A stretch of DNA of 6,981 nucleotides from Deltaproteobacteria bacterium (GTDB taxonomy: Bacteria; Desulfobacterota; Syntrophobacteria; BM002), in contig CP070843.1 of the NCBI GenBank assembly GCA_020350905.1, positions 1,209,401-1,216,381 of the forward strand, read 5' to 3'. The notes beneath the pieces are model-generated. The model worked only from the letters and a program-made list of their open reading frames with translations. It made no database searches and had not been told where the DNA came from. The position numbers and the translations under genes are program-made. Below, one piece after another: positions 1-5,147 of the stretch (the first letter of the stretch is position 1; the number at the start of each line of letters is the position of its first letter).

Positions 1-126
1 CAGAATTTAAGTGCTTTTTTGAATTACGACACAGTCTCAGAATCCGAAGGGATAATTATAATGAATGGGGATGCGGCCGGGTTTTGCGAGACGTGCAGAT
101 ATACCTCGAAAAATGCCTTGTTCTAG
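1..126 (+). CDS. Possible C-terminal end of an unknown protein (5' end outside the window)
   Basis: Reading frame 1 is open from the first base to a TAG at 124-126, giving about 41 residues that end in a small Cys-rich stretch (FCETC) and SKNALF. I recognise no family. An internal ATG at 61 would make only a 21-residue peptide. It ends 21 bp before the stop of the regulator fragment on the opposite strand, so the two would be convergent. An open frame of this length is not strong evidence on its own, and the stretch may be non-coding. Confidence 0.2.
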   Translation, partial: QNLSAFLNYDTVSESEGIIIMNGDAAGFCETCRYTSKNALF

Positions 127-147
127 GGTGACGGGGATAAAGGCGGG

Positions 148-240
148 TTATTTTTCAATTCCCAGCTTATCCAGGCGATAACGCAACGATCGGAAGCTGA
201 TGTCCAAAAGTTCAGCGGCTTTATAGGGTCTTTTTTCATT
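148..240 (-). pseudogene. 3' remnant of an NtrC/PilR-type sigma-54 response regulator (Fis-type DNA-binding tail)
   Basis: Reading leftwards from 240 to the TAA at 148-150, the peptide ends in AAELLDISFRSLRYRL followed by DKLGIEK. This is the hallmark C-terminal helix-turn-helix of NtrC-family enhancer-binding proteins, closest in my memory to PilR. Such proteins are normally about 450 residues, with receiver, AAA+ and Fis-type HTH domains. Only the last ~30 residues are here. The frame stays open to 303, but upstream of about 240 it no longer resembles the family and lies inside the MscS coding sequence on the other strand. The receiver and ATPase parts are therefore missing, and the fragment would not be functional. 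The family assignment is strong; the break point is placed to within about 10 bp by eye. Confidence 0.7.
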
Positions 241-1194
241 GTGGCCATCCTCACAATTTGGCACGTGTACGATAGCCCCGTTGAGGCATTCAGAGGCATT
301 CTCTCACTGGGCGTGACTCTGGGATCCCAGCGGATTACCGTGGGGCTGGTGCTTGGTGCGGCCGCTCTTCTCTATGGCTCGTTTGTCGCCTCTTCGGCTA
401 TACAGACGCTGTTGTTAGAGGAGGTATTCCCCAAACGCCAGGTTGAACCCGGAGTGGGTTTGTCAATATCCAAATTGATCCAGTACTCTCTTATCTTGGT
501 GGGTTTCTTACTAGCGCTTGCGGCCCTTGGAGTGACACTCACGAACATTACCATCCTTGGAGGTGCGATAGGAGTTGGAATCGGCTTTGGGTTACAAGCT
601 ATCGTCAATAATTTTGCCAGCGGTATCATTCTGCTCTTTGAGCGACCTATCAGGGTAGGTGACATGATCCAACTGGTTGATCTCCCGTGTACGGTCAAGA
701 AGATCGGGCTTCGTGCAACAGTGGTTACAACCCGTGATGATGCGGAAATTGTCATCCCCAATAGTGATCTCGTTACCAACCAGGTGACCAACTGGACGCT
801 TTCCGAAAGACGTATGCGGCTCAGAATACCGGTGGGAGTCGCCTATGGTTCTGATGTTCCACTGGTTATGCGGATACTTAAGGAAATAGCAGAATCGAAT
901 CTGTCGGTGTTACACGATCCTGCCTCGTCGGTTCTCTTCCTGGGCTTCGGTGAGAGCTCGCTTAACTTTGAACTCCGCGTCTGGATCAAAGATTTTCTTG
1001 ACAGATTTCGGATACAAAGTGAGCTTATTCAGGCAATCGACAGCAGATTCCGATCTGAGGGTGTAGAGATACCCTTTCCCCAGAGAGATCTGCACCTACG
1101 CAGTTTAGACGAATCGACTACTTCAACCTCCCCACCCCCCGAATTCAAACACCTTCGCCCCGGGTCAGAGATACAGGATGAAGAGGAGGAGTGA
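241..1194 (+). CDS. MscS-family mechanosensitive ion channel, probably 5'-truncated
   Basis: This is an inner-membrane channel of the MscS family, which opens under membrane tension and releases solutes during hypo-osmotic shock. Three helices are visible at about residues 32-54, 79-97 and 102-136. The third is the Gly/Ala-rich pore helix (GAIGVGIGFGLQAIVNNFASG), followed by the typical LLFERPIRVGD entry to the beta domain. VIPNSDLVTNQVTNW (171-185) and the cytoplasmic alpha/beta domain ending IPFPQRDLHLR (277-287) are also family signatures. The tail is acidic. The GTG at 241 is the only usable start: no ATG lies upstream in frame, the frame is open back to 127, and there is no Shine-Dalgarno sequence. 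The first residues look like the interior of the longer (700-800 residue) MscS proteins, and they begin exactly where the regulator remnant stops. I infer loss of the 5' half. The remaining core matches the size of a minimal MscS, so it could still work if expressed. Confidence 0.9.
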   Translation: MAILTIWHVYDSPVEAFRGILSLGVTLGSQRITVGLVLGAAALLYGSFVASSAIQTLLLEEVFPKRQVEPGVGLSISKLIQYSLILVGFLLALAALGVTLTNITILGGAIGVGIGFGLQAIVNNFASGIILLFERPIRVGDMIQLVDLPCTVKKIGLRATVVTTRDDAEIVIPNSDLVTNQVTNWTLSERRMRLRIPVGVAYGSDVPLVMRILKEIAESNLSVLHDPASSVLFLGFGESSLNFELRVWIKDFLDRFRIQSELIQAIDSRFRSEGVEIPFPQRDLHLRSLDESTTSTSPPPEFKHLRPGSEIQDEEEE

Positions 1195-1332
1195 TGAGCA
1201 CGATATGTTGTGCCAGATTGAATCCCAGCCGAGTGTGAATTAAGGGATGTAATGTATAGTTTCCTAGGGGTTGGCTAGGGCTTCACGTAACTCAATCTTA
1301 TTGCACTTTACCTCCATGTCTTGCCTGCTGCA
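1195..1332. other. Convergent intergenic spacer without a clear terminator
   Basis: This stretch separates the convergent channel and rhodanese genes. I see a weak inverted repeat (CCTAG 1263-1267 with CTAGG 1275-1279) but no T-tract on either strand, so it does not qualify as an intrinsic terminator. It also carries a copy of the dispersed GAATTAAGGGAT-type repeat (listed separately). Nothing else is recognisable. Confidence 0.5.
1231..1262 (+). repeat. Dispersed short repeat, copy 1
   Basis: The 30 bases from 1233 match 4014-4043 at 25 positions without a gap (GTGTRAATTAAG, then GATG.AATGT and AGTTT). The first 18 bases (1231-1248) also match 5245-5262 at 17 positions. All three copies lie outside convincing genes. 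It may be a mobile-element end or a conserved protein-binding site. No transposase is nearby. Confidence 0.6.
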
Positions 1333-1866
1333 TTATTGTGCGACTCCAACCGGATATCCGGCCTCTTTCCAGCCTCGGATGCCGCCCAGGCAACGGTAGA
1401 CATTTGTGTAGCCTAGTTTGACTGCCCACATGGCTCCGTTATGACTCCGCCCACACTTCACGAAACCACAGTAGGCCACAATCATCTTGTCCTTATCAGG
1501 TCCTAACAAATCCCGGTATTGCTGCTCCGTCCCATCGTCCATGGTATTCATCTCGGGAATTGGGAACTCGAATTGTACTGCGGTTGGAATGTGCTGTTTC
1601 TTGTAGCTGGCTTCATAGGGCATGGTATCCACAACAAGCATATCCTCTTTGGCGTCTAATTTTGTTTTCAACTCCTCTAGACTCATTAGCTCGTAACCGC
1701 CCCGTTCTTTTTCACCGGCTGCTTTCATGGCGAGGAACTCGGCTTGTACATTGGCTTCACTCACACCGACTTTCTTTGGATCAGCTTTAGAGTTAGCGCA
1801 GCCGGAAACTAGAGCAAGACTCGCAACCACAACCACTAGCCAGAGAAACAGTGTACCCTTTCTCAT
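1333..1866 (-). CDS. Rhodanese-domain lipoprotein
   Basis: This is a secreted, lipid-anchored protein with a single rhodanese domain; such domains carry sulfane sulfur on a catalytic cysteine. Residues 1-22 are a lipoprotein signal peptide (MRKG, hydrophobic core, then LVSG) with Cys23 as the acylation site. No Asp follows Cys23 (next residue Ala), so outer-membrane sorting is likely by the E. coli rule. The rhodanese fold spans about 58-172: the substrate-side VVDTMPYEASYKKQHIPTA (78-96) and the active loop YCGFVKCGRSHNGA (132-145) with Cys133, Cys138 and Arg140. The loop is longer than the usual CxxxxR and carries a second Cys, a variant I associate with deltaproteobacterial periplasmic rhodaneses. 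The C-terminal LGYTNVYRCLGGIRGWKEAGYPV is classic. A Shine-Dalgarno sequence GAGAGGAG (1871-1878) sits correctly before the ATG. It is the second gene of a unit with the DUF1573 gene, 22 bp downstream of it. The physiological sulfur donor cannot be read from sequence. Confidence 0.92.
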   Translation of the reverse strand: MRKGTLFLWLVVVVASLALVSGCANSKADPKKVGVSEANVQAEFLAMKAAGEKERGGYELMSLEELKTKLDAKEDMLVVDTMPYEASYKKQHIPTAVQFEFPIPEMNTMDDGTEQQYRDLLGPDKDKMIVAYCGFVKCGRSHNGAMWAVKLGYTNVYRCLGGIRGWKEAGYPVGVAQ

Positions 1867-1888
1867 AAATCTCCTCTCTTTCCATTAT

Positions 1889-2602
1889 TCATTTTAGTTT
1901 TATTAGTACGGGAATTTCGACCGATTGCATCTCGGCATTAACAACCTCTAGCCTAATAGAAGACTGAACGATTCTCCCCGGCTTGAGATTCTTGGTGCTC
2001 ACTTCAAAGGCAATGGTTTCCTCGCCTCTTGGGGCTACTTCCCTTGCCTTGGCGAGAAGGTGAAGGTGGGGGTTTCCAGCAACTACTTCTTTTATTTGTA
2101 GTGATTCGTCCATGAAGTTATTTATTTGCAGCCTTTGAGTGTACCTACGATTTGGCCTCAGGTTGGTCAAAATGAATCGATCCGGCTGCGCCTTCCATTG
2201 ACGTATCACTCTTCCCCGTATGTGCAACTTCTTTACCGAAGCAATAGGGTCGTTACTTTTGATGAGCAGCACGATATCATTTTCACCGCCGTGACCTGTG
2301 GACTTGAATGTGGTCTTAATCTTTCCACTCTCGCCCGACCTCAAGGGATAGCTTGGGTAGTCTGCTGTAGTGCAACCGCACGAGGTCACTGCATCATGGA
2401 TCACAAGAGGCTCCTCACCTCTATTACTGAATTCAAATGTGACATAAACAGATTCGCCCTCCAAAATCGGCTGGAAGGTGAACACATCTTCCTGAAAACG
2501 GATTGCAGGTGAAGCGGTCAGTGCATCCTCGCCCCAAACGGGGTGTAGAAGGAGGAGGCTGACACACATCAGGATAATGAACGATCGAGAGCAGCAATGC
2601 AT
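1889..2602 (-). CDS. Exported DUF1573-domain protein
   Basis: This is a 237-residue protein with a Sec signal peptide (MHCCSRS, hydrophobic FIILMCVSLLLL, likely cleavage after VWG at about residue 24) and a DUF1573 Ig-like domain. Family marks are FEFSNRGEEPLVIHDAVTSCGCT with SCGC at about 74-77, YPLRSGESGKI, and IKSNDP at about 115-119. A second beta-rich Ig-like domain runs from about 140 to the end. The molecular role of DUF1573 is not established; I associate it with exported or surface proteins. The frame extends to a GTG at 2647, but that has no Shine-Dalgarno sequence. The ATG at 2602 has AGAGGA eight bases upstream and begins directly with the signal peptide, so I prefer it. The rhodanese lipoprotein starts 22 bp downstream in the same direction, which suggests co-transcription and a shared envelope role, perhaps thiol or sulfur chemistry given the CGC motif (inference). 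Confidence 0.85.
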   Translation of the reverse strand: MHCCSRSFIILMCVSLLLLHPVWGEDALTASPAIRFQEDVFTFQPILEGESVYVTFEFSNRGEEPLVIHDAVTSCGCTTADYPSYPLRSGESGKIKTTFKSTGHGGENDIVLLIKSNDPIASVKKLHIRGRVIRQWKAQPDRFILTNLRPNRRYTQRLQINNFMDESLQIKEVVAGNPHLHLLAKAREVAPRGEETIAFEVSTKNLKPGRIVQSSIRLEVVNAEMQSVEIPVLIKLK

Positions 2603-2692
2603 GAACCCGTTCCTCTGCATGAACTGTCCAACGGCGATGAGGGTCACTGGGTATTTGATGATTCTCTAGTTATTCTTGGAGATAACAGAAAG

Positions 2693-2724
2693 CCAATAGT
2701 GCAAACATCTGCACTATGTATTGG
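2693..2724. promoter_or_regulatory. Operator-like inverted repeat ahead of the DUF1573-rhodanese unit
   Basis: ATAGTGCA (2696-2703) and TGCACTAT (2710-2717) form a perfect 8-bp inverted repeat around a 6-base spacer. Outer arms CCAAT (2693-2697) and ATTGG (2720-2724) also pair. It lies about 90-120 bp upstream of the DUF1573 start and overlaps the -10 of a possible promoter, as a repressor site would. The cognate regulator is unknown. Confidence 0.4.
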
Positions 2725-2743
2725 TAATTCCAGGGAAAGTCAA
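2715..2743 (-). promoter_or_regulatory. Possible sigma-70-type promoter for the DUF1573-rhodanese unit
   Basis: On the minus strand, TTGACT (2743-2738) is a five-of-six match to a -35 box. Seventeen bases on is TACATA (2720-2715), a poor -10. The position suits transcription of the DUF1573 gene with a leader of roughly 100 bases. The weak -10 makes this tentative. Confidence 0.3.
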
Positions 2744-2867
2744 ATAGATAATTGCGATATTATTCGATAGTAAATATCGGAAATATCTATAGAAATCCTT
2801 TCATCTCAGGCTAAGACTGGAGAATCATCGAAGATGGTTTTGAGAGGTTAGTGAGGGGATTTTTACG

Positions 2868-2893
2868 GATCAAGTGCTTGATCGTTTTGATCG
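2868..2893. promoter_or_regulatory. Palindrome plus direct repeat in the divergent regulatory region
   Basis: GATCAAG-TG-CTTGATC (2868-2883) is a perfect 7-bp inverted repeat. Its right half overlaps a direct repeat of TTGATCG (2878-2884 and 2887-2893, 2 bases apart). It lies about 150-180 bp upstream of the sigma-54-type site before the amidotransferase gene, a typical distance for an enhancer-binding protein, or it may serve the divergent DUF1573 unit. Function is inferred from position only. Confidence 0.4.
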
Positions 2894-2940
2894 AAAGTCA
2901 CCACTGGCCTTTGGAAGTGTATATTACATACTCTAATCTA

Positions 2941-3029
2941 AACTCTGGCTATTTCAGAGTTCAGTCACCATTTTGTGGTGAAGTTTTCGATTCTGAAACT
3001 GTAGGTTAGGGTCTCCCCTATTGTCCTAC
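2941..3029. promoter_or_regulatory. Cluster of overlapping inverted repeats upstream of the amidotransferase promoter
   Basis: AACTCTG (2941-2947) pairs with CAGAGTT (2955-2961). TTTCAGA (2952-2958) pairs with TCTGAAA (2992-2998) and encloses TCACCA-TTTTG-TGGTGA (2965-2981). The first two pairings share bases, so they are mutually exclusive. GTAGG-T-TAGGG (3001-3011) pairs with CCCTA...CCTAC (3016-3020, 3025-3029). The cluster ends 15 bp before the sigma-54-type site. It could be activator-binding DNA, or a structured leader if transcription begins further upstream. The rest of the 2603-3158 spacer is AT-rich and shows no gene. Confidence 0.4.
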
Positions 3030-3044
3030 CTATTAACACCCCGC

Positions 3045-3060
3045 TGGCCCTTTTCTTGCA
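3045..3060 (+). promoter_or_regulatory. Sigma-54-type (-24/-12) promoter for the amidotransferase gene
   Basis: TGGCCCT, four bases, TTGCA: the invariant GG (3046-3047) and GC (3058-3059) are exactly 10 bases apart, as sigma-54 RNA polymerase needs. The -24 box matches TGGCACG at five of seven positions and the -12 box is perfect. Start of transcription would be near 3071, about 90 bases before the ATG. A weaker sigma-70-like reading (TTGCAA at 3056, TATGCT 18 bases on) overlaps it. Confidence 0.55.
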
Positions 3061-3158
3061 AAAATCTGTGAAGGTATTTTATGCTGTGATTAGAGTTGGA
3101 GCATTTTCAGTACTTCTCGCATTCAATCTGAATTGTGTCCTGTGGGGAGAGAATTTAC

Positions 3159-3941
3159 ATGTGTGAACTACTTGGTCTCTGTTTCAACAAAGAGGTTACC
3201 GTTCAATTGGCCTTTTCTGGACTGAAAGCTGGAGCAACGGATAACCCTGATGGGTGGGGAGTGGCCTGGTATAATGAATACGGAACCCAAGTTATTAAAG
3301 AGGCAAGGCCAGTGGACCGGAGTCGTCTTGCCAGAAGCTTTCTGGAATACTTGGGCGCTCGTTCAAGGATCTTTGTCTCACATATCCGCCGTGCCACAGC
3401 AGGTGAGGCAGGTTATGTCAACACGCACCCCTTTTATCGAAAGTTTTATAATAAGACCTGGGTTTTTGCCCACAATGGCACGATAGATCCCGTTCAACTG
3501 AGTTTCCCCCCCGGAGAGTTCATCCCAATTGGCACAACTGATTCTGAATTCATCTTCTGTAGTCTTTTGTCATGGCTCAAGCATCATGAGTTGCGCTTGG
3601 CCGAGAGAAACGACTTTATTCTCTTGCATGAGAAATTAGGAGAAATAAACCGCTTAGGCGAGCTCAACCTGATTCTTAGTGATGGCACCCACCTGTTCGC
3701 TTATCACGACAGGTCGGGTTACGTGGGGCTGCATTTCGTGCTGCGTCAAGCACCCTACAAGGTTGTCAGACTTCGTGGACAATATCTGACAATCGACTTA
3801 GCAGAGATCATAGATCCGGATGAACGAGGCTATCTCGTAGCCAGCGAGCCTTTGAGCGATGAGAATTGGATAAGTTTTAAGCCAGGCCAGTTGTTGGTTT
3901 TTTTTGAAGGTAATCCTATTTTCATGAGTGAAAGTGAATGA
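3159..3941 (+). CDS. yafJ: YafJ-type class II glutamine amidotransferase
   Basis: This 260-residue cytoplasmic protein has an N-terminal-nucleophile glutaminase domain (GATase_4/YafJ family), which hydrolyses glutamine or a gamma-glutamyl amide. The physiological substrate of YafJ is not established. The frame opens at 3135, but the correct start is the ATG at 3159: it yields MCELLGL, placing the catalytic Cys at position 2 for exposure after Met removal, and has GGGGAGA (3144-3150) upstream. Motifs in order are DNPDGWGVAWY (28-38), SHIRRATAG (74-82), NTHPF (88-92), FAHNGTI (103-109) and TDSEFIF (127-133), then a YafJ-like C-terminal half with LILSDGTHLFAYH and VASEPLSDENW. Length and ends match E. 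coli YafJ (about 255) as I remember it, so the gene appears intact. EgtC, of ergothioneine synthesis, is a related alternative, but no egt partner genes are seen. It has its own sigma-54-type site upstream, and a repeat element begins two bases after the stop. Confidence 0.93.
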   Translation: MCELLGLCFNKEVTVQLAFSGLKAGATDNPDGWGVAWYNEYGTQVIKEARPVDRSRLARSFLEYLGARSRIFVSHIRRATAGEAGYVNTHPFYRKFYNKTWVFAHNGTIDPVQLSFPPGEFIPIGTTDSEFIFCSLLSWLKHHELRLAERNDFILLHEKLGEINRLGELNLILSDGTHLFAYHDRSGYVGLHFVLRQAPYKVVRLRGQYLTIDLAEIIDPDERGYLVASEPLSDENWISFKPGQLLVFFEGNPIFMSESE

Positions 3942-3943
3942 AT

Positions 3944-4004
3944 CAGTCCGGAAGGAGGGCCATGTCCGCGGTAGGAGTAGCCAATTCATGAATTATCCTG
4001 GCTA
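3944..4004 (+). repeat. Single-arm relative of the 184-bp palindromic element
   Basis: These 61 bases align without gaps to 6572-6632, the right arm of the large palindrome, with 43 identities (about 70 percent). Best conserved are GGAAGGA.GGCCAT, the CATGAA core and the ATCC.GGCTA end. Inside it TAGCCA (3978-3983) pairs with TGGCTA (3999-4004), enclosing the palindrome AATTCATGAATT (3983-3994). The copy starts two bases after the amidotransferase stop and ends ten bases before dispersed-repeat copy 2. The other arm is absent, so this is a half element or a decayed copy. Confidence 0.7.
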
Positions 4005-4013
4005 GAGCCGAAC

Positions 4014-4043
4014 GTGTAAATTAAGAGATGGAATGTGAAGTTT
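4014..4043 (+). repeat. Dispersed short repeat, copy 2
   Basis: GTGTAAATTAAG followed by AGATGGAATGTGAAGTTT matches 1233-1262 at 25 of 30 positions. It sits directly between the palindrome-arm copy and the sigma-54-type site at 4059, so it may form part of that promoter's upstream region, or be the flank of an old insertion. Confidence 0.6.
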
Positions 4044-4058
4044 TACAGTAAGTCGAAT

Positions 4059-4074
4059 TGGCATGAACGTTGCT
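4059..4074 (+). promoter_or_regulatory. Sigma-54-type (-24/-12) promoter for the FHA gene
   Basis: TGGCATG, four bases, TTGCT: GG (4060-4061) and GC (4072-4073) are 10 bases apart, and all but one base fit TGGCACG-N4-TTGCW. Transcription would begin near 4085, giving a leader of about 29 bases before the FHA start codon at 4114, a natural arrangement. Confidence 0.7.
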
Positions 4075-4113
4075 GTTGTTTACATGAGCTAATTAGGACC
4101 AACTGAGGGAAAC

Positions 4114-4494
4114 ATGTTCATACTAGAGTTGCGATTTCACGACCTTGTCTTAAAAGAGTACACTCTCGAAGAAGGGGGGCGACTAACAATTGGTCGACAT
4201 CCAGACAATGACATTGCACCCAAAGATGCAGCTGTCTCTAAACACCATGCGATTATTGAAAGAAAAGGAGAAAAACTGATTCTCCTGGATAAAGGAAGCA
4301 GAAACGGCACCTTTGTGAACGGAATAAAAGTGAAATCCGCTGAGCTATATGACGATGACATTGTTAAGTTTGGCAACGAACTCAACGTCAGAGTATCCTC
4401 CTTCTCTCTGAAGAAGAGGGCATCAGCTGTAACCGAACATGAAGACAAATCTGCTTTGCTCAGCACGATTGAACGAACATTAAATAAACTCTGA
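4114..4494 (+). CDS. Stand-alone FHA-domain protein
   Basis: This is a 126-residue protein made almost entirely of one forkhead-associated domain, a module that binds phosphothreonine peptides and usually acts in Ser/Thr-kinase signalling or secretion-system control. The domain spans about 3-97: LTIGRHPDNDI (24-34) with Gly27-Arg28, SKHHA (42-46) with the phosphate-contacting Ser42 and His45, GSRNGTFVNG (61-70) with Asn64-Gly65, and the closing DDDIVKFG (80-87). All the usual binding residues are present. A charged tail of about 29 residues follows. There is no membrane helix or signal peptide, so it is cytoplasmic. The ATG at 4114 has GAGGGA at 4105-4110. It is transcribed separately from the amidotransferase if the sigma-54-type site at 4059 is real. 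No kinase or phosphatase gene lies in the window, so its partner is unknown. Confidence 0.9.
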   Translation: MFILELRFHDLVLKEYTLEEGGRLTIGRHPDNDIAPKDAAVSKHHAIIERKGEKLILLDKGSRNGTFVNGIKVKSAELYDDDIVKFGNELNVRVSSFSLKKRASAVTEHEDKSALLSTIERTLNKL

Positions 4495-4596
4495 GAGCAA
4501 GGCCAAGGTTAATAAAAGACTCTCCCCATTTCTTCATTCTTAAATCTGGGCACTAGTGAGAAACCACAGCGGATTCTCTGGCTCCGTCTTTTTTGT

Positions 4597-4612
4597 TGGC
4601 ACCGGGCTTGCA
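4597..4612 (+). promoter_or_regulatory. Sigma-54-type (-24/-12) promoter for the small-protein operon
   Basis: TGGCACC, four bases, TTGCA: GG (4598-4599) and GC (4610-4611) are 10 bases apart. Six of seven -24 positions and all five -12 positions match the consensus, the best of the three in this window. A T-run (4589-4594) precedes it. Predicted transcription start is near 4623, about 37 bases before the GTG at 4660. The 100-base gap upstream (4495-4596) holds no gene; it has the palindrome CACTAGTG (4551-4558) and a weak stem GAGAA/TTCTC (4558-4562, 4574-4578). Confidence 0.75.
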
Positions 4613-4659
4613 CTGATGAAAGTTTTATTTCGGATTATATTGAGGGCGAAGGGGAAGTC

Positions 4660-4821
4660 GTGAAGCAAAAGGACAAAATTGATACTGTCGGAGCCGATTT
4701 TGAGGTAGATTTTTGTGACCAAGAGGGATATTCAGCTCGGTGGAAGAATAAGGGGAAAAGGTCCGCAAGGAAACCGCCGGGCAAAATTGGACTTTCTCTG
4801 CTGTTAGGGGCGGTCATCTAG
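4660..4821 (+). CDS. Hypothetical small protein (53 residues), first gene of a sigma-54-type unit
   Basis: I do not recognise this protein. The case for a gene is contextual: the GTG start has an AGGGGAA Shine-Dalgarno sequence (4650-4656) four bases ahead, the strongest sigma-54-type site of the window lies about 50 bp upstream, and the next small gene follows after 16 bp. The product has an acidic first part (IDTVGADFEVDFCDQEGY, with one Cys at 19), a very basic middle (RWKNKGKRSARKPPGK, 27-42) and a hydrophobic end (IGLSLLLGAVI). The stop falls inside what looks like the beginning of a membrane helix, so it may be a truncated form of a longer protein; the frame past the stop is not hydrophobic. 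No ATG lies in frame upstream. It could also be untranslated leader. Confidence 0.42.
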   Translation: MKQKDKIDTVGADFEVDFCDQEGYSARWKNKGKRSARKPPGKIGLSLLLGAVI

Positions 4822-4837
4822 GCAAAGAGAGAGAGGA

Positions 4838-5035
4838 ATGAAGAAGAAAATTGTACCAATATTCCTTGTATTAGTGCTTTTGTTTGTTATGGTAATGGTC
4901 GTAGATTCAGGATTTCGAGAAAAGCTGAGAGTTATAATTGGGCAGGTAAGTAGTTGGCTAGGCATAGACTGGGGACCCATAAGAAGATGGAGGAGCGCAG
5001 AATTGCTCCACCATTTGTCAAGCCTGCTAACTTAA
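4838..5035 (+). CDS. Hypothetical small single-pass membrane protein (65 residues)
   Basis: I know no family for this product. It starts MKKK, has one strongly hydrophobic helix at about 5-22 (VPIFLVLVLLFVMVMVVD), then a 43-residue part with FREKLRVIIGQVSSWLGIDWGPIRRWR that is basic and Trp-rich. By the positive-inside rule, the short MKKK end would be cytoplasmic, but the C-terminal part is basic too, so topology is open. The helix could also be an uncleaved signal anchor. A purine-rich GAGAGAGAGGA run (4827-4837) precedes the ATG. It lies 16 bp after the preceding small ORF and 113 bp before a strong terminator, so both probably share the sigma-54-type promoter at 4597. A 5-bp inverted repeat (GGAGC 4991-4995, GCTCC 5005-5009) is found near its 3' end. 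Confidence 0.6.
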   Translation: MKKKIVPIFLVLVLLFVMVMVVDSGFREKLRVIIGQVSSWLGIDWGPIRRWRSAELLHHLSSLLT

Positions 5036-5090
5036 TCATTAGCACAATCTCAAAGCCAGACTTCTTTCATGCAGGCCTAAGGTGCTCTTC

Positions 5091-5135
5091 GGGTAGGGCA
5101 ACAACTTAAACTGCCTGTTTCGGTAAGCCCTACCT
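5091..5135 (+). other. Stem-loop in the 3' region of the small-protein operon
   Basis: GGTAGGGC (5092-5099) pairs perfectly with GCCCTACC (5127-5134), and G5091 with T5135 can add a wobble pair, enclosing a 27-base loop. Within the loop region GGCA and TGCC can form a smaller alternative stem. It lies between the last small ORF and the terminator, so it would be part of the 3' untranslated region or of a separate small RNA. I match it to no known riboswitch or RNA family. Confidence 0.35.
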
Positions 5136-5147
5136 GGGTTGACTCCT

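Noticed and set aside
259..273. TGGCACG, a perfect -24 box in the first codons of the channel gene
   Set aside because: The position ten bases after GG is AT, not GC, so no -12 element exists.
372..791. 139-codon ORF on the minus strand
   Set aside because: Antisense to the conserved pore and beta domains of the MscS gene; a shadow frame.
2126..2512. 128-codon ORF on the plus strand
   Set aside because: Antisense to the DUF1573 gene, no Shine-Dalgarno sequence, no recognisable pattern.
4616..4663. Tiny ORF MKVLFRII... ending in an overlap with the GTG at 4660
   Set aside because: Its ATG lies upstream of the predicted transcription start near 4623, so it would not be in the message. It has no Shine-Dalgarno sequence.
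4540..4817. Two 60-codon ORFs on the minus strand
   Set aside because: They are antisense to the sigma-54-type promoter and the first small ORF, have no credible start signals and show no family pattern.
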